Origin: Thermodesulfobacterium hveragerdense DSM 12571
Lineage (GTDB): Bacteria > Desulfobacterota > Thermodesulfobacteria > Thermodesulfobacteriales > Thermodesulfobacteriaceae
Assembly: GCF_000423845.1 (NCBI RefSeq)
Contig: NZ_AUIT01000010.1
Span: 1-64,000, forward strand
Length of the DNA: 64,000 bases
Direction of reading: 5' to 3'
Below, piece after piece: positions 37,160 to 46,008 of the stretch. Numbering within the stretch: position 1 is the first letter of the stretch; the number at the start of each line of letters is the position of its first letter. Below the pieces are notes generated by a model. It saw nothing but the letters and a program-made list of their open reading frames with translations, made no database searches and was not told where the DNA came from. The position numbers and the translations under genes were made by a program.

Positions 37160-37603
37160 ATGATTAGAAGAAAAGGTAGAGAAATAGCTTTACAAATTTT
37201 GTACCAAAAAGAACTATCTAACGTCTCTATAGAAGAGGCTATAGATCTTTATAAAAAATTTCTTAACATAAACAGTCCAGAGGCTCTAAAGTTTGGAGAA
37301 GATTTAGTAAGAGGTATTACTGAAAACTTAGAGTTTATTGATTCTATCATAAGAAAATATACCCCTTCCTGGCCTTTAGAACGGATAAATGTTACAGACA
37401 GAAATATATTGAGAATAGCGGTATATGAAATGTTTTTTAGACCTGACATTCCTGAAATAGTTTCTATCAACGAAGCAATAGAAATAGCGAAGATTTATGG
37501 CACTGATGATTCGCCAAGTTTTATAAACGGTGTCTTAGACAGCATCTATAAAAAAGAACTAAAGGCGCATAAAAATGAAAAAGCCCAAGATAATAACCAT
37601 TGA
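37160..37603 (+). CDS. nusB: Transcription antitermination factor NusB
   Basis: NusB with S10 forms the boxA-binding part of the rRNA antitermination complex. The helical protein has the typical start RRKGREIALQILYQ, ERINVTDRNILRIAVYEM and SINEAIEIAKIYG with the C-terminal FINGVLD. The start is uncertain: ATG 37160 fits the family N-terminus, while a GTG at 37151 would add three residues; neither has a clear ribosome site. The last 29 nt overlap cmk. Confidence 0.94.
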   Translation: MIRRKGREIALQILYQKELSNVSIEEAIDLYKKFLNINSPEALKFGEDLVRGITENLEFIDSIIRKYTPSWPLERINVTDRNILRIAVYEMFFRPDIPEIVSINEAIEIAKIYGTDDSPSFINGVLDSIYKKELKAHKNEKAQDNNH

Positions 37604-38255
37604 CGGACCTGCAGCCTCTGGGAAAACCACCATAGCTAAGCTTTTGGCTAAATCCCTTGGATATTGTTTGTTAGAATCAGGGGCTTTTTATAGGTTGGTT
37701 ACCTACCTACTTTTAAAACACAATCTTTACGAAAAATTTATCCAAAAAAACTTAAACCTTATAGAAACATTAAGCAAGCTTTTTTCTTCAGTAAAGATAA
37801 ACCTTACGGCTGAGGCAACACAAATTTTTTACGAAGGAAGAGAAATAAAATCTGAACTCAGAGAAATCCAAGTAGAGGAAAGAGTTTCTGTGGTAGCTTC
37901 TATACCAGAAGTAAGAGAATTTATCAAAGATTTTTTAAGAAAGTTGGTGAACAACCGTTTAGTAGTAGCAGAAGGGCGTGATATGGGAAGTGTGGTTTTT
38001 AAAGATGCTGAGGTTAAAGTTTTTCTTACAGCTGATGAAAGGATCAGGGCTGAAAGAAGATATAAAGAAAAAACCGAAAAAGAAAGTCTACCTTATACAC
38101 AAGTGATGGATAGTTTAAAAAAAAGAGACCAACTTGACAGCACAAGAAAGGTAGCACCTTTAACTGTTCCCGAAGGAGCTTTAATCTTAGATACCTCTGA
38201 ATTAACCCCTAAAGAAGTATTAACCAAAATTCTTCATCACTTAGAAAAAGTATGA
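37575..38255 (+). CDS. cmk: Cytidylate kinase
   Basis: Cmk phosphorylates CMP and dCMP. The 226-residue protein has the P-loop IDGPAASGKTT at residues about 9-19, the ESGAFYRLVTYLL segment (usually DTGAMYRA), the VVAEGRDMGSVVFKDAEVKVFLTA region and RRYKEK. It overlaps nusB by 29 nt and the HNH gene by 4 nt. Confidence 0.96.
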   Translation: MKKPKIITIDGPAASGKTTIAKLLAKSLGYCLLESGAFYRLVTYLLLKHNLYEKFIQKNLNLIETLSKLFSSVKINLTAEATQIFYEGREIKSELREIQVEERVSVVASIPEVREFIKDFLRKLVNNRLVVAEGRDMGSVVFKDAEVKVFLTADERIRAERRYKEKTEKESLPYTQVMDSLKKRDQLDSTRKVAPLTVPEGALILDTSELTPKEVLTKILHHLEKV

Positions 38256-38560
38256 AAGGTGATTTTTTAAGTATAGAGGAGTTTATCAAAAAAGAAAAGG
38301 AAAAAGCTCGTAAACTTAGACAAACAAGATGGTGGAGAAGACAGTTAGAAAGAGGGATGTGTTATTATTGTGGAAGAAGAGTAGGTGTGAAAAACCTTAC
38401 GATGGATCATAAAATTCCTCTTTCAAGAGGAGGCACCTCAGACAGGCTTAATATAGTCCCTTGTTGTAAGGAATGTAACAATAAAAAAAGATATCTTTTG
38501 CCTTGGGAATGGGAAGAATACACTAAAAAACTCAAATCCGAAAAAGTAGATGGAGAATGA
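38252..38560 (+). CDS. HNH endonuclease-domain protein
   Basis: This 102-residue protein has the zinc pair CYYCG, the HNH core MDHKIPLSRGGTSDRLNIVP and the second pair CKECN, and so is a complete HNH nuclease fold with a basic N-terminal helix (KARKLRQTRWWRRQLERG). There is no sign of an intron, intein or phage around it. It lies inside a housekeeping operon, overlapping cmk by 4 nt and ending 1 nt before glmS. The role is unknown; a host repair or RNA-related nuclease is as likely as a selfish one. Confidence 0.88.
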   Translation: MKGDFLSIEEFIKKEKEKARKLRQTRWWRRQLERGMCYYCGRRVGVKNLTMDHKIPLSRGGTSDRLNIVPCCKECNNKKRYLLPWEWEEYTKKLKSEKVDGE

Positions 38561-38561
38561 T

Positions 38562-40406
38562 ATGTGCGGAATAATAGGGTATATAGGAGATAGACCGATC
38601 ATTCCTGTTTTGTTGGAAGGTTTAAGAAGGCTTGAATACAGGGGTTATGATTCAGCAGGGATAGTGTTTTTAGAAGATGAAGAAATAAAAATAGTTAAGA
38701 CTAAAGGAAAAATCTTAAACTTAGAAGAAAAACTCTTTAATGATTTCCCTAAGAAAGCTAAAGCTCCTGGGTTAGGACATACCAGATGGGCTACCCATGG
38801 AGAACCTTCTGACGAAAACGCCCATCCTCATTTTGACTGTCACAAATCTTTAGCCTTGGTGCACAACGGCATCATAGAAAATTACTATGAGTTAAAGACT
38901 AAACTTATAGCTAAAGGTCATAAGTTTTACTCAGCAACTGATACTGAAGTAATCGTGCACTTAATAGAAGATTTTTTAAACCAAGGGATACCACTTAAAG
39001 AGGCGTTTTTTAAGGCTCTAAAAGAACTAAAAGGTGCCTATGCTGTGGCTTTGATTCATAAAGAAAATCCAGATTTCATCTTGGTTGGAAGAAACCAAAG
39101 TCCTGTAGTAATAGGTTTAGGGCAACAAGAAAACTTTATAGCCTCTGACATCCCTGCCCTTTTACCTTTTACTAAAGAAGTTTTGTTTTTAAACGACGGG
39201 GAAGTAGCTATCCTGAGCAAATATCAAGTAGAAATCTATGATTTATCAGGCAATCCTGTTGCAAGAGCCCCATATCATGTGACCTGGGATATAGCCTCAG
39301 CTGAAAAGGGTGGTTTTGACCACTTTATGCTAAAAGAAATCTATGAGCAACCTGAAGCCATAAAAAACACGATGTTAGGAAGGATTGATTTGGATAAAAA
39401 CCAGATTGATTTTTCTCAGGAAGGATTAGACCTAAAATTTTTAAAGGGAATACAGCGATTTTATATCGTTGCTTGTGGTACCTCTTATCATGCTGGATTG
39501 GTGGCAAAATATCTCATAGAAAAAGAGTTAGGTCTTCCTGTAGAGGTAGACATTGCCTCTGAATTTAGGTATAGAAATCCTATCTTGGATGAGAAAACCC
39601 TTTTCATAGGAATTTCACAATCAGGAGAAACAGCTGATACCCTTGCCAGTTTACGTTTAGCTAAAGAGAAAGGTGCTAAAACCCTTTCTATCTGTAATGT
39701 GGTAGGAAGTACTATCGCCAGAGAAAGCGAGGTTGTATTATATACTAAAGCTGGGCCTGAAATAAGTGTGGCTTCTACTAAGGCTTTTTCTACTCAGGTT
39801 TTAACCTTTATCCTCTTTACCTTTTATCTAAAACAGCTATTATTCGGAGAAAATGAAAAAAAACAAAAAATTGAGGCCTTGATAAAACTATCATCTCAAC
39901 TGAAAATTTTTATCGAAAAGGTCCATCCTAAAGTTAAAACTTTGGCTCAAAAGTGGTATCAAGCACAAAATGCACTTTATTTAGGAAGAAACATCCTTTA
40001 TCCTATAGCCTTAGAAGGTGCGTTAAAACTTAAAGAAATATCTTATATCCATGCAGAGGGTTATGCAGCAGGTGAGATGAAACATGGACCCATAGCCCTG
40101 ATAGAGGAAAAAGTTCCTACTGTAATCCTTGCAGCCAAAGAAACGGGCATTGTTTACGAAAAAACTTTGTCTAACGCTGAAGAAGTAAGGTCACGTAGAG
40201 GGCCTATTATCTCATTGGTAACCGAAGGGGCCAAAGAATTCCAAAAAATTTCTGACGAATACATAGAAGTTCCCTTGACTTTCTATGAATTTTTACCTAT
40301 TTTTTATGTAGTTCCTCTTCAACTTTTAGCCTATGAAATAGCTACTTTAAGAGGTTGTGACGTAGATAAACCAAGAAACTTAGCCAAAAGCGTAACAGTT
40401 GAATAA
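38562..40406 (+). CDS. glmS: Glutamine-fructose-6-phosphate aminotransferase (isomerizing)
   Basis: GlmS makes glucosamine-6-phosphate for peptidoglycan and LPS. The start is ATG 38562, because the next codon is the catalytic Cys (MCGIIGYIG) that must be N-terminal after Met removal; GGAG lies 6 nt upstream. An in-frame ATG at 38550 would bury it. The glutaminase domain (to about 240) and two SIS domains (CGTSYHAG, SQSGETADTL, SVASTKAFSTQ, ending DKPRNLAKSVTVE) are complete at 614 residues. RapZ, a GlmS regulator in E. coli, is in the same operon. I see no glmS ribozyme; only 1 nt separates it from the HNH gene. Confidence 0.98.
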   Translation: MCGIIGYIGDRPIIPVLLEGLRRLEYRGYDSAGIVFLEDEEIKIVKTKGKILNLEEKLFNDFPKKAKAPGLGHTRWATHGEPSDENAHPHFDCHKSLALVHNGIIENYYELKTKLIAKGHKFYSATDTEVIVHLIEDFLNQGIPLKEAFFKALKELKGAYAVALIHKENPDFILVGRNQSPVVIGLGQQENFIASDIPALLPFTKEVLFLNDGEVAILSKYQVEIYDLSGNPVARAPYHVTWDIASAEKGGFDHFMLKEIYEQPEAIKNTMLGRIDLDKNQIDFSQEGLDLKFLKGIQRFYIVACGTSYHAGLVAKYLIEKELGLPVEVDIASEFRYRNPILDEKTLFIGISQSGETADTLASLRLAKEKGAKTLSICNVVGSTIARESEVVLYTKAGPEISVASTKAFSTQVLTFILFTFYLKQLLFGENEKKQKIEALIKLSSQLKIFIEKVHPKVKTLAQKWYQAQNALYLGRNILYPIALEGALKLKEISYIHAEGYAAGEMKHGPIALIEEKVPTVILAAKETGIVYEKTLSNAEEVRSRRGPIISLVTEGAKEFQKISDEYIEVPLTFYEFLPIFYVVPLQLLAYEIATLRGCDVDKPRNLAKSVTVE

Positions 40407-40425
40407 AAAAGATAGGAGTAGGCTT

Positions 40426-40629
40426 ATGGAATGTAATAGGGATAAAAACCTTAAAAATTGTAATTGCTCTTATGATCCATGTCCTAAAAAGGGGATTTGT
40501 TGTGAATGTTTACATTACCATAGAAAGATGAGACAACTACCAGCTTGTTTTTTTCCACCTGAGTATGAAAAAACCTATAATAGAAGTTTTGAACTTTTTG
40601 CTAAATTAGTTTCTGAAGGGAAGGTATAG
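40426..40629 (+). CDS. DUF6485-like cysteine-rich small protein
   Basis: This 67-residue protein has seven cysteines clustered in its first 40 residues (NCNCSYDPCPKKGICCECLHYH) and then RQLPACFFPPEYEKTYNRSFE. I recognise it as the DUF6485-like family seen in anaerobic bacteria; its function is unknown, and metal binding by the cysteines is likely. The start ATG 40426 has AGGAG 8 nt upstream. A TTG at 40399 overlaps glmS and has no site. rsfS follows after 3 nt. Confidence 0.83.
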   Translation: MECNRDKNLKNCNCSYDPCPKKGICCECLHYHRKMRQLPACFFPPEYEKTYNRSFELFAKLVSEGKV

Positions 40630-40632
40630 AAA

Positions 40633-41013
40633 ATGGAAAGCAAGGTATTGGCAGAGGTAATCTTAAACTTACTTGAAGATAAAAAAGCAGAAAACATAGT
40701 GCTTATTGATGTGAAGGATAAAGTAGATTATGCTGACTATTTTATCATATGTAGTGCCCATTCAACCAAACATACTCAAGGACTTTCAGACCATGTTTTG
40801 TTTGAATTAGAAAAAATAGGTATCGAGCCTTTAGGTATAGAAGGAGCTGAGCTGGGACAATGGATAATTCTTGACTTTGATTCTGTTATAGTCCATCTTT
40901 TTTACGAACCTATACGTCAAGTTTATGCGTTAGAGGATCTTTGGATGGATTTTCCTCTTCCAAGGAAACAGGCTCAAGCCCCTCTTCCTTTGGATACTCA
41001 AGAGGAGGTTTAA
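40633..41013 (+). CDS. rsfS: Ribosomal silencing factor RsfS
   Basis: RsfS binds L14 and blocks 30S-50S joining when nutrients fall. The 126-residue protein carries VDYADYFIICSAHSTKHTQGLSD, GAELGQWIILDFDSVIVHLF and YALEDLW, all typical. It ends the long hpf operon, so one transcript holds two ribosome-silencing factors. The last 104 nt overlap the 3' end of hflX on the other strand. Confidence 0.95.
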   Translation: MESKVLAEVILNLLEDKKAENIVLIDVKDKVDYADYFIICSAHSTKHTQGLSDHVLFELEKIGIEPLGIEGAELGQWIILDFDSVIVHLFYEPIRQVYALEDLWMDFPLPRKQAQAPLPLDTQEEV

Positions 41014-42685
41014 ACAACTTTTCTTCTATTTTTGTTAAAAGTAGGTCAAGGTTATCTCCTTTTTTAGCTGAGATAGGAATGGCTTGATATCGATTAGAGA
41101 GGGCTTTTAGTAGTTGAAGCTCTGAAGGAGGTAAAAGGTCAATTTTGTTAAAAACCATCAACAAAGGATAATGTAAAAGTTCCATCTCTTCTAAAATCTG
41201 GTTTACGGTTTCTATTTGGTTTTCAAAATCTGGGTTACTTATGTCTACGACGTGAAGCAATAAGTCTGCTGAGTATAATTCTTCAAGGGTGGCTTTAAAG
41301 GCTTTTTTAAGGTCTTCTGGTAGGTTTCTTATAAAACCTACGGTGTCTGTGATAAGAAATACTTGATTGTTTGGGGTTCTTATAGCTTTGGTTACAGGAT
41401 CAAGAGTAGCAAAAAGTTTATCTTCTGCCAGGTATTGACTTTTTGCCAAAGTATTAAACAAGGTAGTTTTGCCTGCATTGGTATAACCTATTAAGGCAAC
41501 GGTCTTAAAGGCTAATTTTTTCCTGCGTTTTCTTTTTATATCTCTTTCTTGAGAAATCTTTTCTAACTCCCTTTCTAACTTAGCAATACGGTCCTTTATC
41601 CTTCTTTTATCTATTTCTAACTTAGTCTCTCCTGGACCTCTACCTCCTATACCTCCGGTAAGTCTGGAAAAAGCATCGTCCTTAGCCCTAAGTCTTGGGA
41701 GAGTGTATTTCAACTGAGCTATTTCTACCTGGATTTTTCCCTCTTTAGACTTTGCTCGTTGAGCAAAGATATCTAAAATAAGTTGAGTTCGGTCTATAAC
41801 CCTTAAATCAGTACTCTCAGTAATGGCTCTTACTTGAGAGGGGGTAAGCTCCCGGTCAAAAATCAAAAGATTAGCACGGTTTCGCAAGGCAAGGATCATC
41901 AGCTCAAGCAGTTTTCCTTTTCCTATTACATATCTTGGGTCTGGACTTGTCTTTTTCTGAACTATTTCTCCTACCACCGTTACCCCTGCGGTACGGGCTA
42001 ACTCTCTTAACTCAAATGCCCTTCCCTCTAAATGAGGATCGTTATGTTCTCTTAAAAAAATAAGAATAGCCCTATCTTTTTGTTCCTCTACCTCCTTAAG
42101 TGGTTTTACCCGTTCAAGCTCATCCTCTAAGTTTTTTATTAGCTCTAAAAAGTTTTCTTTTAACTCCCAAACATAACATGGTCTTAAAAAATAAAAAAAC
42201 TGATTTTCTTTGTCTGAAAGAGACCCTCCTGCAAAAAACTCTGGATTAGGGATAATATGAGCTATATGAATTTTACCTGGTTCTCCGTTTGGATTAACCT
42301 CTAAAGCCCCTATTAAATCAAGTCTTAAAAGAGCAAGGTCTATCAAATCATCCTGATCAAGCTCAGAATGTGTGGTTTTAGAGGTTAAAAGATGGGTATG
42401 AACAAACCGTAAACCCTTTAACCTTGCGATGTGATCACGATATCCTCTTAATTCTGGGATTTCAATCCGGTTAAACGTACCCACTATCACATAATCTATC
42501 TCACCCTTTCGGTTAATAAGAAGGCCGACCTGACGGTTTAGGTCTGCTGAAACCTTAGCCAGTTCTCTTGCCAATTCATGAGAAATAATAGACGCAGAAG
42601 GAACCCTCCTTCTATAGAACCTTTCTAAGTTTTTTAACTCACTTGGCTTTAAACCTACGGTATATCCAAATACGTTATATCCCAT
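40910..42685 (-). CDS. hflX: Ribosome-associated GTPase HflX
   Basis: HflX splits stalled 70S ribosomes under stress. The 591 residues are longer than E. coli HflX (about 426): residues 1-200 hold an extra N-terminal region found in long HflX proteins (GLKPSELKNLERFYRRRVP), then the classical N-domain, a coiled coil with GGIGGRGPGETKLE, and the G domain with GYTNAGKT (about 398), DTVGFIRNLP and NKIDL. AGGAGG lies only 1 nt before the ATG, which is unusually close. The tail overlaps rsfS for 104 nt; both encode ribosome-stress factors. Confidence 0.95.
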   Translation of the reverse strand: MGYNVFGYTVGLKPSELKNLERFYRRRVPSASIISHELARELAKVSADLNRQVGLLINRKGEIDYVIVGTFNRIEIPELRGYRDHIARLKGLRFVHTHLLTSKTTHSELDQDDLIDLALLRLDLIGALEVNPNGEPGKIHIAHIIPNPEFFAGGSLSDKENQFFYFLRPCYVWELKENFLELIKNLEDELERVKPLKEVEEQKDRAILIFLREHNDPHLEGRAFELRELARTAGVTVVGEIVQKKTSPDPRYVIGKGKLLELMILALRNRANLLIFDRELTPSQVRAITESTDLRVIDRTQLILDIFAQRAKSKEGKIQVEIAQLKYTLPRLRAKDDAFSRLTGGIGGRGPGETKLEIDKRRIKDRIAKLERELEKISQERDIKRKRRKKLAFKTVALIGYTNAGKTTLFNTLAKSQYLAEDKLFATLDPVTKAIRTPNNQVFLITDTVGFIRNLPEDLKKAFKATLEELYSADLLLHVVDISNPDFENQIETVNQILEEMELLHYPLLMVFNKIDLLPPSELQLLKALSNRYQAIPISAKKGDNLDLLLTKIEEKLFKPPLEYPKEEGLEPVSLEEENPSKDPLTHKLDV

Positions 42686-42903
42686 GCCTCCTCTTTATAT
42701 TTTTGGTTTTGTCTAAAATTTTAATACACGTTTAGCATGTTTAAAGTCTATAACATTAAAAATTAAAAAAATTATCCCCACCAATCGGTCCCAAATTATT
42801 ATAGCCTTTATTAAACTTTTTCTAAAAATTTAGTATCATAAAGGCTTTAGTACAAATTTTAAGTATATAAATTTCTATGGTTAATAAAATCTCTGTTCTT
42901 ATC

Positions 42904-42948
42904 TTGATACTATCATAAAGTTGGTTTAAAATATTTTTAAAGTATAAA
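42904..42948 (+). promoter_or_regulatory. Two overlapping promoters before the zinc-ribbon gene
   Basis: TTGATA (42904-42909)-17-TAAAAT (42927-42932) and TTGGTT (42921-42926)-16-TATAAA (42943-42948) both point to the zinc-ribbon gene at 42968. The remaining 282-nt hflX spacer is very AT-rich and holds nothing else I can support. Confidence 0.5.
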
Positions 42949-42967
42949 AAGCTTGAGTAAAAATTAG

Positions 42968-43171
42968 ATGATAGTAGTTACAGTAAAATGTTTTAAATGC
43001 AGGCGTACCTTTGACAAGGTTTTCCCTGATAGCGAGCTTTTTTTTATGTCAAAAACCATAACCTGCCCCTTTTGTCGGTCTCTCAACACACAAAAAGTAA
43101 TGGTCAGTCAAGTACCTGATGAAAAAGAACCTAAATGCGATTTTATCATCGAGTGTCTTAAAAAAGGCTGA
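42968..43171 (+). CDS. Small zinc-ribbon protein
   Basis: A 67-residue protein with two cysteine pairs, CFKC (8-11) and CPFC (33-36), the second followed by RSLNTQKVMVSQ, and a further CDFIIEC near the end. It looks like a zinc ribbon distantly like FmdB, but it lacks the MPIYEY start. The function is unknown. There is no clear ribosome site before the ATG. It stands alone between hflX and tyrS. Confidence 0.65.
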   Translation: MIVVTVKCFKCRRTFDKVFPDSELFFMSKTITCPFCRSLNTQKVMVSQVPDEKEPKCDFIIECLKKG

Positions 43172-43184
43172 TAGTCCCATTTAA

Positions 43185-43202
43185 CCCTGCTTGAAAGCAG
43201 GG
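43185..43202. other. 18-bp palindrome between zinc-ribbon gene and tyrS
   Basis: ccctgctt-ga-aagcaggg is a perfect 8-bp inverted repeat, which would fold with a UGAA loop. Neither strand has a T-run after it, so it is a poor intrinsic terminator. It lies between convergent genes and may protect 3' ends or be a remnant of a small palindromic element. Confidence 0.4.
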
Positions 43203-43254
43203 CAAAAGTTTACTGCTACTTAAAATAAAACAACAAAAATGATAAAGACTTGAC

Positions 43255-44463
43255 CTAATTTACAATTACTTTTAAAAACTTCTTTTTCCCTATCCTAAAT
43301 GTATACTCCCCTGGTGAAAGATTTAGTTCCTCTTGAGTCAAAACCTCTTTATTTAAATCTATAGCCCTTTGAGCTATAAGACGCCGGGCCTCAGAGTTAC
43401 TCTTTACTAAGCCTTGATCTTTTAAAAGTCCCGGTACCCATACCTTGCCTGCTGGGATTACTACCGTAGGCACCTCGGTAGGTAGCTCTTTTTTACTAAA
43501 CACTCTTTCAAACTCTTCTTCTGCCTTAAGGGCTGCCTCTTTTGAATGAAACTGGGTAACGATATGCTTGGCCAACCTCTTTTTTACTTCCTTAGGATGT
43601 AACTCTCCTTTCTCTACAGAAGCTTTCATGTTATCAATCTCTTCTTCTGAAAATTCGGTAAGAAGTAGATAGTATTTCCACATAAGCTCATCTGGTATAG
43701 ACATAAGTTTTCCAAACATTTCATAAGGTGGTTCCATAATTCCTACGTAGTTACCAAGGCTTTTACTCATCTTTTGGACACCATCAAGCCCCTCTAATAT
43801 AGGTAAGGTAAGAATAACCTGAGGTTCTTGGTCATATTCTCTTTGAATGTCTCTTCCTATCAATAGGTTAAAAAGTTGGTCGGTACCTCCTAATTCTACG
43901 TCTGCCTCAAGTGCTACTGAATCATAGGCCTGAAAAAGAGGATAAATAAGCTCATGAATACTTATAGGAAGTCCACTTTCAAACCTTTTTTTAAAGTCCT
44001 CTCTTTCTAAGATCCTTGCAACGGTATATTTAGCACATAACCTAATCATGTCTTCAGCAGTCATTTTAGACAACCATTGACTGTTAAACACAATCTTCGT
44101 TTTTTCTGGGTCTAAAATCTTAAAAACCTGTTCTTTGTAGGTTTTAGCGTTCTCTAAAACCTGTTCTTTAGTAAGAGGAGGACGGGTTTCAGACCTACCA
44201 GTTGGGTCCCCTATCATAGCAGTAAAATCACCTATTAAAAAATAGACTTCATGGCCAAGGTCCTGGAATTGTTTCATCTTCCTTAAAAGTACCGTATGCC
44301 CAAGGTGAAGGTCCGGAGCTGTAGGGTCAAACCCTGCTTTTATCCTAAGAGGACGTCCCTCTTTATAAGACTTCTCAAGTTTTTTTATTAACTCATCTTC
44401 TTCTATCAAATCAACCGTTCCCCTTTTAATGAGCTCTAATGCCCTTTTTATTTCTTCATTCAT
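43255..44463 (-). CDS. tyrS: Tyrosine-tRNA ligase
   Basis: This class I synthetase charges tRNA-Tyr. It has the HIGH-type motif [18 protein letters not shown], and the C-terminal S4 RNA-binding domain ([17 protein letters not shown]), 402 residues in all. ATG 44463 is chosen because GGAGGG sits 4-5 nt upstream; a GTG at 44475 would overlap that site. It is the last gene of the fmdB-hemC-cobA/hemD-tyrS run, 15 nt after cobA-hemD. Confidence 0.97.
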   Translation of the reverse strand: MNEEIKRALELIKRGTVDLIEEDELIKKLEKSYKEGRPLRIKAGFDPTAPDLHLGHTVLLRKMKQFQDLGHEVYFLIGDFTAMIGDPTGRSETRPPLTKEQVLENAKTYKEQVFKILDPEKTKIVFNSQWLSKMTAEDMIRLCAKYTVARILEREDFKKRFESGLPISIHELIYPLFQAYDSVALEADVELGGTDQLFNLLIGRDIQREYDQEPQVILTLPILEGLDGVQKMSKSLGNYVGIMEPPYEMFGKLMSIPDELMWKYYLLLTEFSEEEIDNMKASVEKGELHPKEVKKRLAKHIVTQFHSKEAALKAEEEFERVFSKKELPTEVPTVVIPAGKVWVPGLLKDQGLVKSNSEARRLIAQRAIDLNKEVLTQEELNLSPGEYTFRIGKKKFLKVIVN

Positions 44464-44478
44464 CACTCCCTCCACTTT

Positions 44479-45993
44479 TTAAACGGTTTTATCTGTAAAA
44501 TAAGTTAAAATTGCCTCTACCAGACCTGGTATGGTATATTCTTTAGCCTCTATCTGTGGGGTAACACCATGCTTTATAAGTTCTTGAGAGGTAATAGGGC
44601 CAATAGAAGCAAAAAGCGTATTTTTTAAGTCTCCTTCTTGTTCTAATTCTAACAAAAGCCTAAAGAAATTCTTAACCGTAGAAGAACTGGTAAAAGTTAT
44701 GACGTCTACCCCCTGTTTTAACTCTTCTTTAAACGCATTTTTTGTTTCTTCAGGAAGTACGGTTTGATAGATTGAAACTATGTCTACGATGGCTCCAAGT
44801 TCTTCTAACCCTTTAGGTAACACATCTCTGGCTTCTTTAGCCCGTGCAATAAGCACCTTCTTTCCTTTCATAGGTATTTTTGAAAAAGCTTCTAAAAGCC
44901 CCTCTTGGGTAAAGTTTTTTTCAGGAATAAGGTCAGCCTTAATACCCCAACCTTCTAAAGCCTCAGCCGTTGCCTTTCCTATTACAGCTATTTTTAAATC
45001 CTTTAAAGCCCTCAAATCCCTTTCGGTTTCTAACAGAGCTTTTATAAAAAACCTAACCCCGTTTTCAGAGGTAAAAACCAGCCAATCATAAAGGGTTAAT
45101 CTTTCTAAAAATTCGGTGTTATAAACTGGTACAACCTTTATCAAAGGCAACTCTACCACCTCTGCCCCAAGTTCTTCAAGCAAAGAAGAAAGTTTACTTG
45201 CCTGTTCTCTGGTACGTGTAACCGCTATTCTTTTACCAAAAAGAGGTTTCCTTTCAAACCAGTTAAATTGAGGTCTTAGTTTTACCACCTCTCCTACTAC
45301 GATGATAGCCGGAGGTTTTAGCCCTACCCTTTCTACCTCGGCTACGATGTTTTCTAAACATCCGGTAACTACTTTTTGCTTAGGAAGGGTTCCCCACTGG
45401 ATCAAAGCTACTGGGGTTTTAGGGTCTTTGCCTTCTTTTATCAAATTTTCGACGATATATTTAAGATTTTTAACCCCCATCAAAAAAACTAAAGTTCCAA
45501 GTTTAGCTAAAGCTTTAAAATCGATTTTACTTTCAGGTTTTCCTTCTGCCTCATGTCCGGTGATGATGGCTAAGGTAGAGGTATAGTCACGATGGGTAAC
45601 AGGAATCCCAGCATAAGCCGGGACTGCAATCGCAGAGGTAATACCAGGAACTACCTCAAAAGGAATACCCTCTTTAACAAGCTCCTCTAACTCTTCACCA
45701 CCTCTACCAAAAAGAAAAGGATCTCCCCCTTTAAGCCTTACGACTTTTTTCCCTTCCTTGGCTTTTTTTACTAAAAGTTTATTGATTTCTTCCTGTGGTA
45801 ATGTGTGTTCTCCTCCTTTTTTACCTACATAAATCTTTTCAGCCTCTTCTTTACAAAAAGAAAGAAGTTTGGGGTTAGCTAAATAGTCATATACCACTAC
45901 CTCTGCTTGTTCTAAAATTCTTTTTCCTTTAAGTGTAAAAAGATGTGGATCTCCTGGACCAGCACCTACCAGATATACCTTTCCTTGAGTCAT
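44479..45993 (-). CDS. cobA-hemD: Fused uroporphyrinogen-III methyltransferase/uroporphyrinogen-III synthase
   Basis: Residues 1-245 are SUMT (CobA), with VGAGPGDPHLFTLKG, RLKGGDPFLFGRGGEE, VVPGITSAIA and PVTHRDYTST; it makes precorrin-2 from uroporphyrinogen III. Residues 250-504 are HemD (KRIAVTRTREQASKL, FTSENGV, TFTSSSTVKNF), which closes the ring. The fusion channels hydroxymethylbilane to precorrin-2 for sirohaem, cobalamin and, in sulfate reducers, the sirohaem-dependent haem pathway. It lies 15 nt after hemC. The many cytochromes at the right end of the window need this product. Confidence 0.95.
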   Translation of the reverse strand: MTQGKVYLVGAGPGDPHLFTLKGKRILEQAEVVVYDYLANPKLLSFCKEEAEKIYVGKKGGEHTLPQEEINKLLVKKAKEGKKVVRLKGGDPFLFGRGGEELEELVKEGIPFEVVPGITSAIAVPAYAGIPVTHRDYTSTLAIITGHEAEGKPESKIDFKALAKLGTLVFLMGVKNLKYIVENLIKEGKDPKTPVALIQWGTLPKQKVVTGCLENIVAEVERVGLKPPAIIVVGEVVKLRPQFNWFERKPLFGKRIAVTRTREQASKLSSLLEELGAEVVELPLIKVVPVYNTEFLERLTLYDWLVFTSENGVRFFIKALLETERDLRALKDLKIAVIGKATAEALEGWGIKADLIPEKNFTQEGLLEAFSKIPMKGKKVLIARAKEARDVLPKGLEELGAIVDIVSIYQTVLPEETKNAFKEELKQGVDVITFTSSSTVKNFFRLLLELEQEGDLKNTLFASIGPITSQELIKHGVTPQIEAKEYTIPGLVEAILTYFTDKTV

Positions 45994-46008
45994 GTTTTAT
46001 CTCCTTGT

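Noticed and set aside
38550-38561. ATG four codons before the glmS start
   Set aside because: The catalytic cysteine must follow the initiator Met, so ATG 38562 is the start.
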